Shown one piece after another: positions 12,149 through 24,071 of a stretch of DNA of 64,000 nt. This stretch comes from Pyrrhoderma lamaoense (taxonomy: Eukaryota > Basidiomycota > Agaricomycetes > Hymenochaetales > Hymenochaetaceae). The stretch covers positions 1 through 64,000 of the forward strand of contig NBAZ01000033.1 in the NCBI GenBank assembly GCA_002794735.1. The letters run 5' to 3'. The notes under the pieces were generated by a model. It had not been told where the DNA came from, made no database searches, and saw nothing but the letters and a program-made list of their open reading frames with translations. Both the position numbers and the translations under genes were made by a program. Positions within the stretch are counted from its first letter, which is position 1, and each line of letters begins with the position of its first letter.

Positions 12149-13866
12149 TGTTATGGTTTCCTTAAAACTAAGAGATCAACATGATCTACAACTTTAATAA
12201 TAGAGGTTTGATAACCCAGATAAAGTAACTCCAATCCTGTCACCAAAAGAGGTGGGCTAGCAGTGTGCTGAGTGGTTGATTAGACCTAGTTTGATTAAAG
12301 CTAATGAGCAATTGGTGCTTCTTCAAGGTAAAGGGTTTCAAAGTCATTGTGCCAAGTGCTAAGGACACTACAAGTAAATTGTGATAAAAAAGTAATCATG
12401 CAAGGTGTTGACCAAAGTATTGATTCAACTTAAATGATGCCAATGCAATAACTTGTAGTACAATAATATGGTCTTTTTTGGAGAGTATAGAAATAGTCTC
12501 CTCACTATACAACAATAGAGAACAAGTAACAATGTTAGAGAATGCTAGATGTTATACCACAATACAGATACCCTTAAAGCAACACCTTTGCCAGCTATTG
12601 ACAATCTTGACTGAGTGCAAGTATTGTACTTCAAGTGTAGTTGATGTCTTATTACCAGATGATAGCTTTTACCACCAGTTGATGGCTTTTACTACCAGTT
12701 GTTGGCTATAAGTGAGTTTGAACAATCTACTCTATGACATCCTAAAGTCTTTCTTTTATAGTCTTCATCAACACTCATTATGCTATGGGTATTCCTTTAT
12801 CCTAACTATAACCCTAAGGGCACTTGCTCCACAAGTTCCTGAAGACCTTGTGTGTCCAACACATGTCTGAACCTTTAATGTCCCTGCTCTACTGTTTGTA
12901 TAATCACATTGCTCCCTGAGACCCTTAGATCTGATCTAAAGAGATTCTCAATCTCCTAACCCTGAGTCAGGGTCCACTGCCCTGAATTCTAAATAACCCC
13001 AATTGTGGCTGAACTGTGTTGTGCATTCACTCCACAAAGACCTTGTATGGTCCGTGCCAACCCAACAGGCCACACACTATTCTGTATTAAAGTATTAATG
13101 ATATCCTTATTGTATGTATCTAAGCACATCAATTAACTTGAGATGATCATAGACTTTCCTTGGTAGCTGACGGAGTAAGAGTATTCCCCATTCCAGGGGG
13201 TCCCATGGTATCACTTGATAGTGAACCACACTACTGCTGCACTGTTCGTCATGCTGGTGTCCAGTATGCTCCATATTTGTTAAAACCACAATCTTGACTT
13301 GACCCCAGACTTTTTTCTTCCTTTTTATTTCTAAGAGAGTAATATAATGAAAAGTTTATACATCTTGTTCCCAATGAGGAAACTCCTGAATAGAATCATC
13401 TGTCCAGTACTTCTGTACTTGTACTGTAAACTCAGTAGCATCCACTCTCATCTTGAAAAAAGTTGTCCAAGTAATCCTGCAATTAATACATTCTATGCTG
13501 ATCTGATACTAGAGGACTTGTTCTAGCTGACTGTGTACTTGAGATTCACTAGTTCATTCTGTTTCATGCACTGCTATATGAACACCTACTTCCCCAGTAG
13601 AGTTTGGTAAAGTTCTAGTCACTGACTTTTGTCGTGATTCTATCCAACCATGGACTTGATCTAACAATGGCTCTGCTGATTGCACATGTAGTCATTCAAA
13701 CACTGCAAGCCTTTTTTCATCTTGAGAGAGGACTTCTCTGTGTGACATGGTTGAGTTTCCTTATAGTTTGTAATAAGTAGGATTTGCAGCTTCTTATATT
13801 TAGTTTGTGTTTGATTCCTGACCTAACTGATGATCCACAAATCTTCAAGCCTCCAATCCCATAACA
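12149..13866 (-). repeat. 1.76-kb TGTTAC repeat family, copy A
   Basis: Minus-oriented copy of the repeat whose best copy is 34211-35971. The ends are TGTTATGG and CCCATAACA. The flanking pentamers GAAGC and GAAAC are a possible target-site duplication with one mismatch. The family ORF is broken here. A C-terminal stretch at about 13107-13289 still reads GILLLRQLPRKVYDHLKLID. The TATA motif (CTTTTATAG on the plus strand, about 12762) is kept. Confidence 0.8.
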
Positions 13867-13891
13867 GAAACAGAAGCCACAAGTCATACCC

Positions 13892-14888
13892 ATGACACAA
13901 TGCTATATTGTGATAGAAATTAAAAGAGGAAGGTCAACTAGAGATATAGCAAAAGAAGTTAGAAGACATCACTCAACTATTGCTTGAGTGTATCACAAAT
14001 ACAATAAAATCAAAGATTGGTATTACCAAGCTCCAAAATCAAGCCAGTCTTGCACTTTAACAAAAGCAAATAAAAAATATGCAACACTTTTAATGCAATG
14101 ACAAGTATATGAAAATGTAACTGAACTTACTCAATCAGTTTTTCCACATGTTTTATTGGAGACTGTTCAACAAGTTACAAATAATCATGGCTTTTTTTGC
14201 TATTGAATGCAAAAAGAAACACTTTTTAAGAAACCAACAATGTGTCTAAGAAAAAAATGGGCAACACAGTTCAAATTTTAGTTTGTAACATGATGGTGCC
14301 AGTTATTTTTTAGATGAATCCCAAATTAATCTATTTAGTAACAACAGACCACAGATTTGCTATCAAAGGCAAAGACAAGCTTTATGACCACAAAACATTC
14401 AAAAAACAGTCAAGTACAGTGGTGAATCAATTATGGTCTGGGAATGTATGACATATAAAGGCTTGAGAAGGCTTATATGCATCAATAGGATAATGGATCA
14501 TTATAAATACATTGAGATCATTAAAGTGGGTCTTTTGAGTACTCTTAAGGATTATAATATACAAAAATGGGCTATTTTATTTTAACAAGACAATGATCCA
14601 AAGCATAAATCATGATATACTACAACTTGGTTCAAAAAAAATTGTATTCATCTCTTTCATTGACCCACCTGGACTTCTAATATGAGTATCATTGAGCATG
14701 TTTGGAAACAAATTAAAAATCAATTAAAGAAAAAACAACATCTGTTAACAAATAAAAATGTTTTATGAAAAGCATTTAAGGTAGAATGAGATAATTTTGA
14801 TATTAATTTTGTTAATAAACTTTATAATTCTTTACCTCATCATCTTGCTGCATTAGCTATAGCTAAGGGTGGATATACAAATTATTAA
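13892..14888 (+). pseudogene. Tc1/mariner transposase pseudogene, near full length
   Basis: About 332 codon equivalents run from an ATG at 13892 to the terminal GGYTNY and stop (TAA 14886-14888), which is the usual length for this family. Recognisable parts are the HTH (IKRGRSTRDIAKEVRRHHST), the central segment (YKGLRRLICINRIMDHYKYI, then KDYNIQKWAILF), and the catalytic QDNDPKHKS motif near 14590. The tail is IEHVWKQIKNQLKKK, followed by LAALAIAKGGYTNY. Many stops and a few frameshifts break it. A cut-and-paste transposase, now dead. It is more AT-rich than the gypsy elements, which suggests greater age. Confidence 0.85.
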
Positions 14889-15861
14889 TTAGTTTTAATT
14901 TTAATTTTGTATCTATGGAACAAATTGAATAATATCTAATATACTTGTAATAAGGTTTCACATCTTATTATTTTTTTTAAATTTATATTTGATATATTTT
15001 ATTTTGTAAATATTTTATAAGAATATGCATGTATATTCTGGGGTACCAATCTATGCAATAATGTCAAGTAGCTTCAGAAAATGCTAGAGATTGTTGATAA
15101 GTGTGAAAGTAATACTATTGAATTTAATGGACATGCAAACAAGAACATGCAGACAATATAGATGAGGATGTAGATTAAAATTTCAAGCTGATTTCTCATA
15201 ATTTCTCAGTAAAATATAAAGAAAATTAAGAGTATTAAGGTTAAAAAGATAAATAGAGGAGCTAAAAGTATTGCAGTATAACTATGAGTCGTATTTCTAG
15301 TAAATAAAAGAAAAACAAGCTTAAATGTACACTCACAACCTCAAGACCATTCTTTGAGTTCTACTTTATTATCTAAAAAATACTCTATGATGCTTGGAGT
15401 TGATGTCATTGTTGTCTATTATATACAACTTTATCAGCCAAATTGAGAGAGAATTAAGAAGAATTAAATGTATTATTAAATCTCTATCTTTAATTTTCTT
15501 GTATTATAGAAGAAATTAAGAAAAAAATACAAGAGATAAGAACACTACTTGTACTTGATAGAAACAATGATAATGTAGTGTGAAGGTGATAAAGAATATA
15601 TAGGGGCACTGAAGTGAGCTCATCACACATTGTTGGTAGACTACTTCTTTGAGTTCATGCTCAGATTTTTGGATTTATTTTTATTTACTTAGCTATTATA
15701 AGGTTACAGAAAACTGTTTTGTAAATAAAAATTTACAGTCTGAAAAAAACTGAAGGTCTAAAGGAAAGTCTGGAAAAACAGCAATAAAAGGAGCTAACTA
15801 GAGCTGTGTTTCATCATAAACTAATTTTAACAAAGTAACCAAAAAGTAGCATGACAGGTGT
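14889..15861. other. AT-rich region without a recognisable gene
   Basis: Very AT-rich sequence with no ORF of note. The start probably includes the 3' end of the Tc1/mariner pseudogene. The rest is unassigned and may hold other old element debris. Confidence 0.4.
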
Positions 15862-16036
15862 GCTTGTTAGCTTTAATTAGACTAAGTGTCTATTTAGTTT
15901 GATCAACTACTCAGCACACTGTTAGCCTGATCTTTTTTTATAAAAATAGAATCAGATTTATTTTATTTGGGTTATCAGATCCTTATTACTAAAATTGTAA
16001 ATCATGCCAATCTTTTAGTTTTAAAAAATTGTAACA
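15862..16036 (+). repeat. TGTTAC repeat family, fragment F (3' end)
   Basis: Matches the last ~170 bp of the 1.76-kb repeat (compare 35805-35971): TTAGCTTTAATTAGACTAAG, then CAACTACTCAGCACACTG, ending AAATTGTAACA. It is strongly AT-shifted relative to copy E, so it is an old copy. It ends next to a segment also found at 42233-42645. Confidence 0.7.
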
Positions 16037-16041
16037 AAAAC

Positions 16042-16455
16042 AATAGATTACAACAAAGTTGTGAATATATTATAATATAATATATTTACAGGTTTATTTA
16101 GAAAAATTAATATTATAAAGAACAAAAGTTGAAGTCAATGCATAAAATTAAGAACCAAAATTTTGGCAGGTAAAATGATGTATAGTAGAAAAAATACAAG
16201 AAAAATAATTAATTTTCTATTTGTAGTTATAAATTTATAAAAACTTATCACTTTATCATATCTAATAGACATTTACTCTGACTCATTTTTTTTAAGATAA
16301 AAAATTGTTGTTTTAAATAGAAATAAAAATATGTAATAGAAAATATTAAACAGTACTTTCTACCCCGATATGAAACTTATAATCATGCAAGATAATAATT
16401 GCCTTTTTAAAAAACTCTACCTTAGATCATGTTTGTGCTAAACACATTCTAAAGA
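16042..16455. repeat. Dispersed ~410-bp repeat, copy 1 (Harbinger-associated)
   Basis: Homologous by eye to 42233-42645, for example GATTACAACAAAGTTGTG versus AATTACAACAAAAATGTG, and GATAATAATTGCC in both. At the second site it lies just upstream of a Myb-like Harbinger gene, so this is probably the 5' part of another Harbinger element, truncated on both sides by TGTTAC-repeat fragments. Confidence 0.6.
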
Positions 16456-16630
16456 ACTTGTTCCATTTAACTGTGTATTTAAGATATGCTAGCTTGTTCC
16501 ACTTTTATACTGGTATACAAGCACCTACTTCTTTTGTAAAGTTTGATAAAACTTTAAATTTTGATCTTTTTTATGACTCAATCCAATCACAGATTTGATT
16601 CAACAATAGTTTTGTTAGTTGTATATGAGG
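16455..16630 (-). repeat. TGTTAC repeat family, fragment G (ORF region)
   Basis: An old, AT-shifted copy of the ORF-bearing part of the 1.76-kb repeat, minus orientation. It parallels about 13510-13700, for example ACAAGCACCTACTTCTTTTG and CACAGATTTGATTCAACAAT. It has no coding capacity. Confidence 0.6.
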
Positions 16631-17150
16631 AAGGGCAATCCTTGTGAGAAATGCAAGATTTATAAATCAGGTTTTTTAATCAGAGTAGCTACTTAATTAA
16701 GTAATTAGCTTTAAATTTTCTATACAGCTAGAATATATTCAGTTTTTAGCTCATAAAAAGTTAATTTGTGCCTCAAGCCGCATGAAATAAAGTTTAAGAG
16801 AAAAAACTTGAGATAGAAATTAAAAATATAAGTTTTAAAATAAGAATTTTATATTATATAAGCAAGGTTGCAGTCAGTTCAATGGAACTGACCACAGCCT
16901 CACTTTTTTTTGTCATTTCAACTCTTCTGTGCCTGTGAATAAATTTAGAGCACAAGAGTGTATTCAAATAATAGAAATAAAGTTAAAAAATAAGAATATG
17001 ACTTAAAAAATAAGAAATTACAATTATATAAGTGAAACTGTGGATAGTTTGATCAAACTATCCACAGTTTTACTGATGCTTTATCTTCCTCAACACCTGT
17101 TTGCTGTAAATAACTCCAAGACAGTTAGGTGTATTTTTAAGTTCTAATAT
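16631..17150. other. AT-rich stretch with two hairpin-forming units
   Basis: No gene. Two similar ~180-bp units each carry a palindrome after an ATATAAG(T/C) stretch: an 8-bp stem with a 4-nt loop at 16873-16892, and a perfect 34-bp palindrome at 17036-17069. Confidence 0.5.
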
Positions 17151-18514
17151 TGTTATAGTTTTCTTAAAACTAAAAGATCAATGTGATCCACAACTTTAGT
17201 AATAGAAGTTTAATAACCCAAATAAAGCAAATCTGATCCTGTTGCCAAAAGAAGTGAGCTAGCAGTATGCTGAGTAGTTGATTAGACTAAGTGTCAGTGA
17301 CCAGCAGAGCCTCTACTTGATAAGTACTAAGTGTGAGCAACACAAAGTGGGGAACAAGTGTATTGAGGTACCGGGATAAGACAAAAGCAAAGCTAAGTTG
17401 TACATGAGCTACTAAACAGTCTTATATATCTAATAACCCTGGGAAAAGTATGAGGTAATAACTATGTAGCACCCGGTCACCTGATTCCCAATGACTAAGC
17501 CAGTCACATGACAACTGGCAACCCTCTTAGAGACCATTTATGTGATAGAAGAGAAATAAATGAGAAAATGAAAGAAATAATTACAAGTTCGTTTTTGTTC
17601 ATGACACTAAGTAGACACTTAGTCCGGTTAAAACTAATGAACAGTTGGTGCTTCTTCAAGGTAGGGGTTCTCAAAGTTGTTGTGCCAAGTGCTGAGGACA
17701 TTACAAGTAGATTGTGACAAAGAGGTAATCACACAAAGTGTCAACCAAGATATTGATTCAACCTAAACAATGCTAATGCAATAACTCATAGTATAATAAT
17801 GTGGTTCTTTTTAAAGAGTATAGAGATAGTCTCCTCACTGTACAATGATAGAGAACAAATAACAATATTAGAGAAAGCTAGATGTTTTACCACAATACAG
17901 ACACCTAAAACAACACTCTTGCTAGCTAATAACAATCTTGACTGAGTGCAGGTATTGTACTTCAAGTGTAAATGATGGCTATAAGTGAGTTTGGACAATC
18001 TACATTACTATGTCCAAAAGTCTTTCTTTTATAGCTTTCATCAACACCCATTATACCATGGGTATTTTTTTATTCTAACCATAACTCTAAGAGCCCTTGC
18101 TTCACAAGTCCTTAAAGACCCTGTGTATCTAACACATGTCTAAACTCTTAACATCTCTGCTCCACTGTTCATATGATCACATTACTCCTTGAGACCCTGA
18201 GATCTGATCTAAAAAGATTCTCAATTTTTTGACCTTGAGTTAGGGTTCACTGTTTTAAACCTTTAATAGCCTCAATTGTGGCTGAAACATGTTGTGTGTT
18301 CACTCCACAAAGACCTTGTATGATCTGTGCTAACCCAGCAGGTCACATGCTGTTCTGTATTGAAGTATTGATGATATCCCCATCGTATGTATCCAGGCAC
18401 ATCAATTAACTTGAGATGATCATAGACTTTCCTTGGTGGCTGACAGAGTAAGAGTATTCCTTATTCTGAGGAGTTCCATGGTATCACTTGATAGTGAACC
18501 ACACTGCTACTGCA
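17151..18514 (-). repeat. TGTTAC repeat family, copy B, truncated
   Basis: Minus-oriented partial copy starting TGTTATAG at 17151. It is interrupted by a gypsy-A solo LTR (17292-17606) and cut at 18514 by the inverted 149-bp repeat. The ORF part is mostly missing. Confidence 0.8.
17292..17606 (-). repeat. Gypsy-A solo LTR
   Basis: A 315-bp LTR of the gypsy-A family in minus orientation. It is flanked by a perfect 5-bp target-site duplication, CTAAG, at 17287-17291 and 17607-17611. There is no internal sequence, so it arose by LTR-LTR recombination. It sits inside repeat copy B and is therefore younger than that copy. Confidence 0.92.
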
Positions 18515-18663
18515 TGTTATGAATATATTCCAAAGGTCAAATAGGATTTAAGTAAAAGAAGATTCTTCTTGTGTGGTCAACCAATTGAGTGAGACCTAAT
18601 CTGATAACCTGTGATGAGGGTAACAGTAACACCAGACCACTGCTTAGTGCTAAAGAAGTAACA
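18515..18663 (-). repeat. 149-bp TGTTAC...CATAACA repeat, copy 2
   Basis: Inverted copy of 5082-5230, identical in length. It truncates TGTTAC repeat copy B on its left. The flanks show no clear target duplication. Confidence 0.7.
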
Positions 18664-19668
18664 CCAAGAGTTTGGGAAACAACAAGCTAGTATGGAATGC
18701 CCTCTGTTGGAACTTCCTTTTAGAAGTATTCTCAACTCTGAATTCAAGTTCTTTAATTAACAGTGTCTCTCTCTGCTTTTGAGAACCTGAAACAAACTCT
18801 ATTTTCTCTTTTATAAAGATATTTTAGACCAGCTAGTTAGGCTAAAATAACCACTAATAGATTTCTTTCAACAAAAATCAGATTGCCTTCTTTAAGCAAA
18901 TTACAATAAGCAATAAGGTACAGCTTAGAGAGTGATAATCAAAAAACAAGTTTAGAGTAAGAAGCCACAGTTTTATTAACTGTCCTTTGACCCTGAACTT
19001 CTGCTTCTTTTATACTCCACAATACCCTTAATCTCTGACTAATCTATTAACTACTTATGGTAATATTCTGCCTTCTATGCTCTCAACTCTTCTGAATCTT
19101 AACTGTGCATTACTGTGCAAATGCTGCACATTACTAAGACTAAAACTGTGTATTGCTGTGCTGGCTGCTTTGTCCTGAGAATCTTGATAGATCTAAATTA
19201 AGCCCTGCTAACCCTTCTATCCCAGTCTCCCTTGTACTAGCTTGGAGCATAGATTGTCCACTTCTCTCCCATTCATATCTAGTATTAGTGTTGTCTTTGT
19301 TCCACTCTTGACTATTAGAGTGTAACCCTAAGAAGATAATTTGTAAAGTATTGAGTGTTCTCAGAAGAGAATTAATAAGCATATCTATTCTATACCTAGT
19401 ATCTTTACTGTACTGAGCCAAGAACTCTGTTACATCTTGTTGCCTGATGAACTCGAAGAGATTGAGTTGTATAAGCTTATACAAATGCTGACTTTTTGTG
19501 GCAGCAACTTCAAAGAGTGTAGAAATGTGAAAGATCAGGACATTGGGACAAGTGTGATTATGACTAGACCAAGTTATATAAACAGACACTTCCCACTTGA
19601 ATTGAGAAGTTTTATCTGAACTGAGTAAGCTGATAGATCTGATAAAATAGTTCCTCCAAGTATCAAAG
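18664..19668 (-). other. Unassigned region with a 149-codon ORF
   Basis: The only notable ORF is minus-strand 19140-19589. Its product has segments such as KLIQLNLFEFIRQQDVTEF and QYSKDTRYRIDMLINSLLRT. It is rich in hydrophilic residues and has no motif I recognise. The stretch 19050-19205 recurs at 21490-21652, so the region belongs to a repeat. It may be the gag-like or non-coding part of an unknown element. No function is assigned. Confidence 0.35.
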
Positions 19669-21397
19669 TGTTACAGTTTCTTTAAAACTAAGAGATCAGC
19701 ATGATCTACAACTTTAGTAATAGAGGTTTGATAACCCAGATGAAGCAACTCTGATCTTGTTGCCAAAAGAGATGGGCTAGCAATGTGCTGAGTGGTTGAT
19801 TAGACTAAATAGACACCTAGTCTGGTTAAAACTAATGAGCAGTTGGTGCTTCTTCAAAGTAGGGGGTCTTGAAGTCATCGTGCCATGTGCTAAGAACACT
19901 ACAAGTAAATTGTGACAAAGAGGTAATCACACAAAGTGTCAACCAATGTATTGATTCAACCTAAACGATGCCAATGCAATAACTCATAGTACAGTAATGT
20001 GGTTCTTTTTGGAGAGTATAGAAGTAGTCTTCTCACTGTACAACAATAGAGAACAAGTAACAATGTTAGAGAATGCTAGATGTTCAACCACAATACAGAT
20101 ATCCTTAAAGCATCACTTTTGCCAGCTAACAACAATCTTGACTGAGCACAGGTATTGTACTTCAAGTGTAAATGATGACTTATTACCAGTTAATGGCTAT
20201 AAGTGAGTCTGAACAATCTACTCTATGATGTCCAAAAGTCCTTCTTTTATAGCCTTCATCAACACCCATTATGCCATGGGTATTCTTTTATTCTAACCAT
20301 AACCTTAAGGGCACTTGCTCCACAAGTCCTTGAAGACTCTGTGTGTCCAACACATGTTTGAACCCTTAACATCTCTGCTCCACTGTCCATACAATTGCAT
20401 TACTCCTTGAGACTCTGAGACTCTTAAATTTGATCTAAAGAGATTCCTAATCTCTTGACCCTGAATTAAGGTCCACTCCTCTGAACCCTAAATAACCCCA
20501 ATTGTGGCTGAACAGTGTTGTGCATTCACTCCACAAAGACCTTGTATGGTAAGTGCCAACCCAGCAGACCACACGCTGTTTTGTATTGAAGTATTGATGA
20601 TATTTCCATTGTATGTATTCAGGCACATCAATTAACTTGAGATGATTGTAGATTTTCCTTGGTAGCTGATGGAGTAAGAGTATTCACCATTCTGGGGGGT
20701 CCCGTGGTATCATTTGATAGTGAACCACACTACTGCTGCACTGTTTTTCATGCTGGTGTCCAGTATGCTCTATATTCAATAAGACCACAATCCTGACTTG
20801 ACCCCAAACTTTTTCCTTCCTTTTTATCTCCAAGAAAATAATGTAGTGAAAGGTCCAAACACCTTGCTCCCAATGAGAGAATTCTCGAATAGAATTATCT
20901 GTCCAGTACTTTTGTACTTGTACTGTAAATTCAGTAGTATCCACTCCCATTTTGAAGAGAGTTGTCCAAGTGATCCTATAGAGGTCCAATTGTAACAAAT
21001 AAATTTTCCTGCAGTTAATACACCCTACCCTGGTCTGATACCAGGGAACTCGTTCCACCTGACTGTGTACTTGAGATTCACTAGTTTGTTCTGCTTCATG
21101 TATTGCTATACAAACACCTATGTCTCCTGTAGGATTTAGTAAGGTCCCAGTCTCTGACTTTTGCTGTGATTCTATCCAACCACGGACTTGATCCAGCAAT
21201 GGCTCTGCTGGCTGTGCATGTAGTTGTTCAAACACTGCAGGTTTTTCTTCATCTTAAAAGAGGACTTCCTTGTGTGACATGGCTAAGTTTCCTATTGTTC
21301 ATAATAGGCAGGATTTGCAGCTTCCTATATTTGGTTTGTGTTTGATCTCCAACCTAGCTGATGATCTGCAAATTTTCAAACCTTCAAACCTGTAACA
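19669..21397 (-). repeat. TGTTAC repeat family, copy C
   Basis: Minus-oriented copy from TGTTACAG to CTGTAACA, 1729 bp. Most of the family ORF is open as a 183-codon frame (20684-21235). Its protein differs from copy E by scattered, often CpG-type, replacements, and it stops by one change after the PPEW motif. The pentamer on the left is CAAAG; the right flank does not match. Confidence 0.82.
20684..21235 (-). pseudogene. Repeat-encoded protein of unknown function, copy C, truncated
   Basis: The homologue of the 281-codon ORF at 34328-35173. It shares AQPAEPLLDQVRGWIES, NPTGDIGVCIA, VGCINCRK and TEFTVQVQKYWTD. It ends early at a TGA where copy E has GGA after PPEW. It has no recognised domain. 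The one visible Cys pair is CINC. Confidence 0.6.
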
Positions 21398-22270
21398 GTA
21401 ACATAGTGAAAGGTCCAAACACCTTACTCCTAATGAAGGAATTCTCAAATAGAATCATTCATCCAGTACTTTTGTACTTGTACTGTAAACTTATGGTAAT
21501 ATTTTGCTTTCTATACCCTCAACTCTTCTGAATCTTAACTGTGCATTGTTGTGCAAGTGCTGCAGATGACTGTGAATTACTAAGACTAAGACTGTGTATT
21601 GCTGTGCTAGCTGCTTTGTCTTAAGAATCCTGATAGATTTAAATTAAGCTCTGCTTCTTTTTCCTCATCTACTTCTACTTCTATCCTTTTTACTTCCTTT
21701 CTTCTTTCTTCTAAAGCTCAATAAGATGCTCAACTTTATGTTTAATAAGTTTAATTAGCTTTATTTACCTTTTTAAATTACTAAACTAATCTTCTTGATC
21801 CAACAAACTTCTAATTCTGCTGGATCTGGAGACTGGCTATGCAACTAGACTCCAGGGTTGTAAGTTCAACTACAATAATCTGTGTGGTCTGTGTTAGAGT
21901 TTAATTTGGGAGGGCTTGTTTACAATAGAAGAATTAACCTAATAGAAGGAAGAAGAAATATTGGACTGAACTACTATGGAGGATTAACTAATGGGGCTCT
22001 CATCTAATCAGAACCCTATAATTGGAATTACTACTTAAGGAGATCAAACTAGCTATCAAGCTATAGAGTCTCTACTAGGAGGAGCTGGAGGATTTGTTCA
22101 AGCTAAACATAGATGTACTTTGTGCAATTAAACTATTCATTTACAAGAACACTTGTTTAGCTATACTCTGGGATTAATTGTCAATACTGTGCTACTGCAG
22201 ATCACACCTGTTATGATCTTCTTCACTGCCAAATGAGATTATCCTTTTCCCATTTTTGAAGTACACTCTA
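21398..22270. other. Rearranged repeat debris
   Basis: 21405-21490 repeats part of the TGTTAC family ORF region (compare 20840-20930). 21490-21652 repeats 19050-19205. The remainder, to 22270, has no ORF or repeat match that I can see. Confidence 0.4.
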
Positions 22271-23590
22271 TGTTACAAGATTGGAGGTTTGAAGATTCAT
22301 GGATCATCAGCTAGGTCAGAGATCAAACACAAACCAAATATAGAAAGCTGCTCCATATTTGTTAAGACAACAATCCTGATTTGACCTCAGATCTTTTCCT
22401 TCCTTTTTATCTCCAAGAAAGTAATGTAGTGAAAGATTCATACATCTTGCTCTTAATGAGGATTCTTTTGAATAGAATTGTCTGTCCAGTACTTCTGTAC
22501 TTGTACTGTAAATCCGGTAGCATCCACTCCTATTTCAAATAGAGTTGTTCAAATGATTCTGTAGAGGTCTGATTGTTATGAATAAGTCTTCTTGCAATTG
22601 ATACACCCTACTCTGGTCTGATACTAAAGGACTTGTTTCAGCTGATTGTGTACTTGAGATTCACTAGTTCATTTTGCTTCATGTACTGCTATACAAACAC
22701 CTACTTCTCCAGTAAGATTTAGTAAGGTCCTAGTTTCTGACTTTTGTCATTATTCTATCCAACCACGGACTTGATCCAGCAATAGCTCTGCTGGCTGTGC
22801 ATGTAGTTGTTCAAACACTGCAAGCTTTTTTTCATCTTGAAAAAGGACTTCCTTGTGTGACATAGCTGAGTTTCCTATTGTTCGTAATAGGCAGGATTTG
22901 CATACTGGACACCAGCATGAAGAACAGTGCAACATCAGTGTGGTTCACTATTTGGCGATACTATGGCATCCCCCAGAATAGGGAATACTCTTACTCCATC
23001 AGCTACTAAGGAAAGTCTATGATCATCTCAAGTTAATTGATGTGCCTGGATACATACAATGAGGATATCATCAATACTTCAATACAGAACAATGTGTGAC
23101 CTACTGGGTCGGCATGAACCATACAAGGTCTTTGTGGAGTGAATGCACAACACAGTTCAGCCACAATTGGAGCTATTTAAAGTTTAGGGCAGTGGACCCT
23201 AACTCAGGGTCAAGAGATTGGAAATCTCTTTAGATCAAATCTCAGGGTCTCAGAGAGTAATGTGATCATATGGACAGTGGAGCAAGGACAATAAGGGTTT
23301 AGACATGTGTTGAATACACAGGAACTTGAGGAGCAAGTGCCCTTAAGGTTATGGTTAGAATAAAGGAATACCCATGGCATAATGGGTGTTGATGAAGGCT
23401 ATAAAAGAAGGACTTTTGGACATCGTAGAGTAGATTGTTCAGACTCACTTATAGCCATTAACTGGTAATAAGTCATCATTTACACTTGAAGTACAATACC
23501 TGTGCTCAGTCAAGATTGTTGTTAGCTGGCAAAAGTGATGCTTTAAGGATATCTGTATTGTGGTTGAACATCTAGCATTCTCTAACATTG

Positions 23591-24037
23591 TGTCAGCAAC
23601 TAAACCCGGTCTATAGTCAGAGTCCGGCCTAAGTCACTAATTAACAAGTATCAACAGTAGTGGAGAGTAATAAGATGTATTGAGAGTAGCTCCAGTGCCG
23701 AGTCAGGAGAGTAGACAAGGTTGAAACTGGGGACTATCTACTGACAGAGGTGCTACTTATATACAGTTTGAAGCGTGTGACGTGACAGTGTGATCATGGA
23801 CAGAAAAGGAAAGAAATGGAATGTGATAGAACAGGGTAGAATGTTGAAGAATATAGAAGAATGGAAATGTCTGTAATGGATCGGAGTTTGTCAATAAGGA
23901 TGAGTAAAGAAGAATGGGTTAAGGGTTGTGGAGTAATATGGATTAGTAAAGGGGTCCGAGGTATGTAATGGGTTTTAGTAATGTGAGAAAGAGGAAAAAA
24001 GGCATGAGAATAAGGGAACAAGGAAAAGTACATGACA
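23591..24037 (-). repeat. Gypsy-B 3' LTR
   Basis: 447 bp. On the minus strand it starts TGTCATGTAC and ends GCTGACA. A TATATAA promoter motif corresponds to plus 23758-23764. Positions 23872 and 23984 are T where the other LTR has C of a CpG. Confidence 0.95.
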
Positions 24038-24071
24038 TTACTCCCCTCTCAAAGGCAATCATCTCGATTGC

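Noticed and set aside
12478..12711. Antisense ORFs of 66-78 codons recurring in several copies of the TGTTAC repeat (12478-12711, 19997-20206, 35395-35631)
   Set aside because: They lie opposite to the repeat's sense ORF direction, downstream of the TATA box. They vary at the C-terminus and look like chance frames kept by sequence similarity of the copies.
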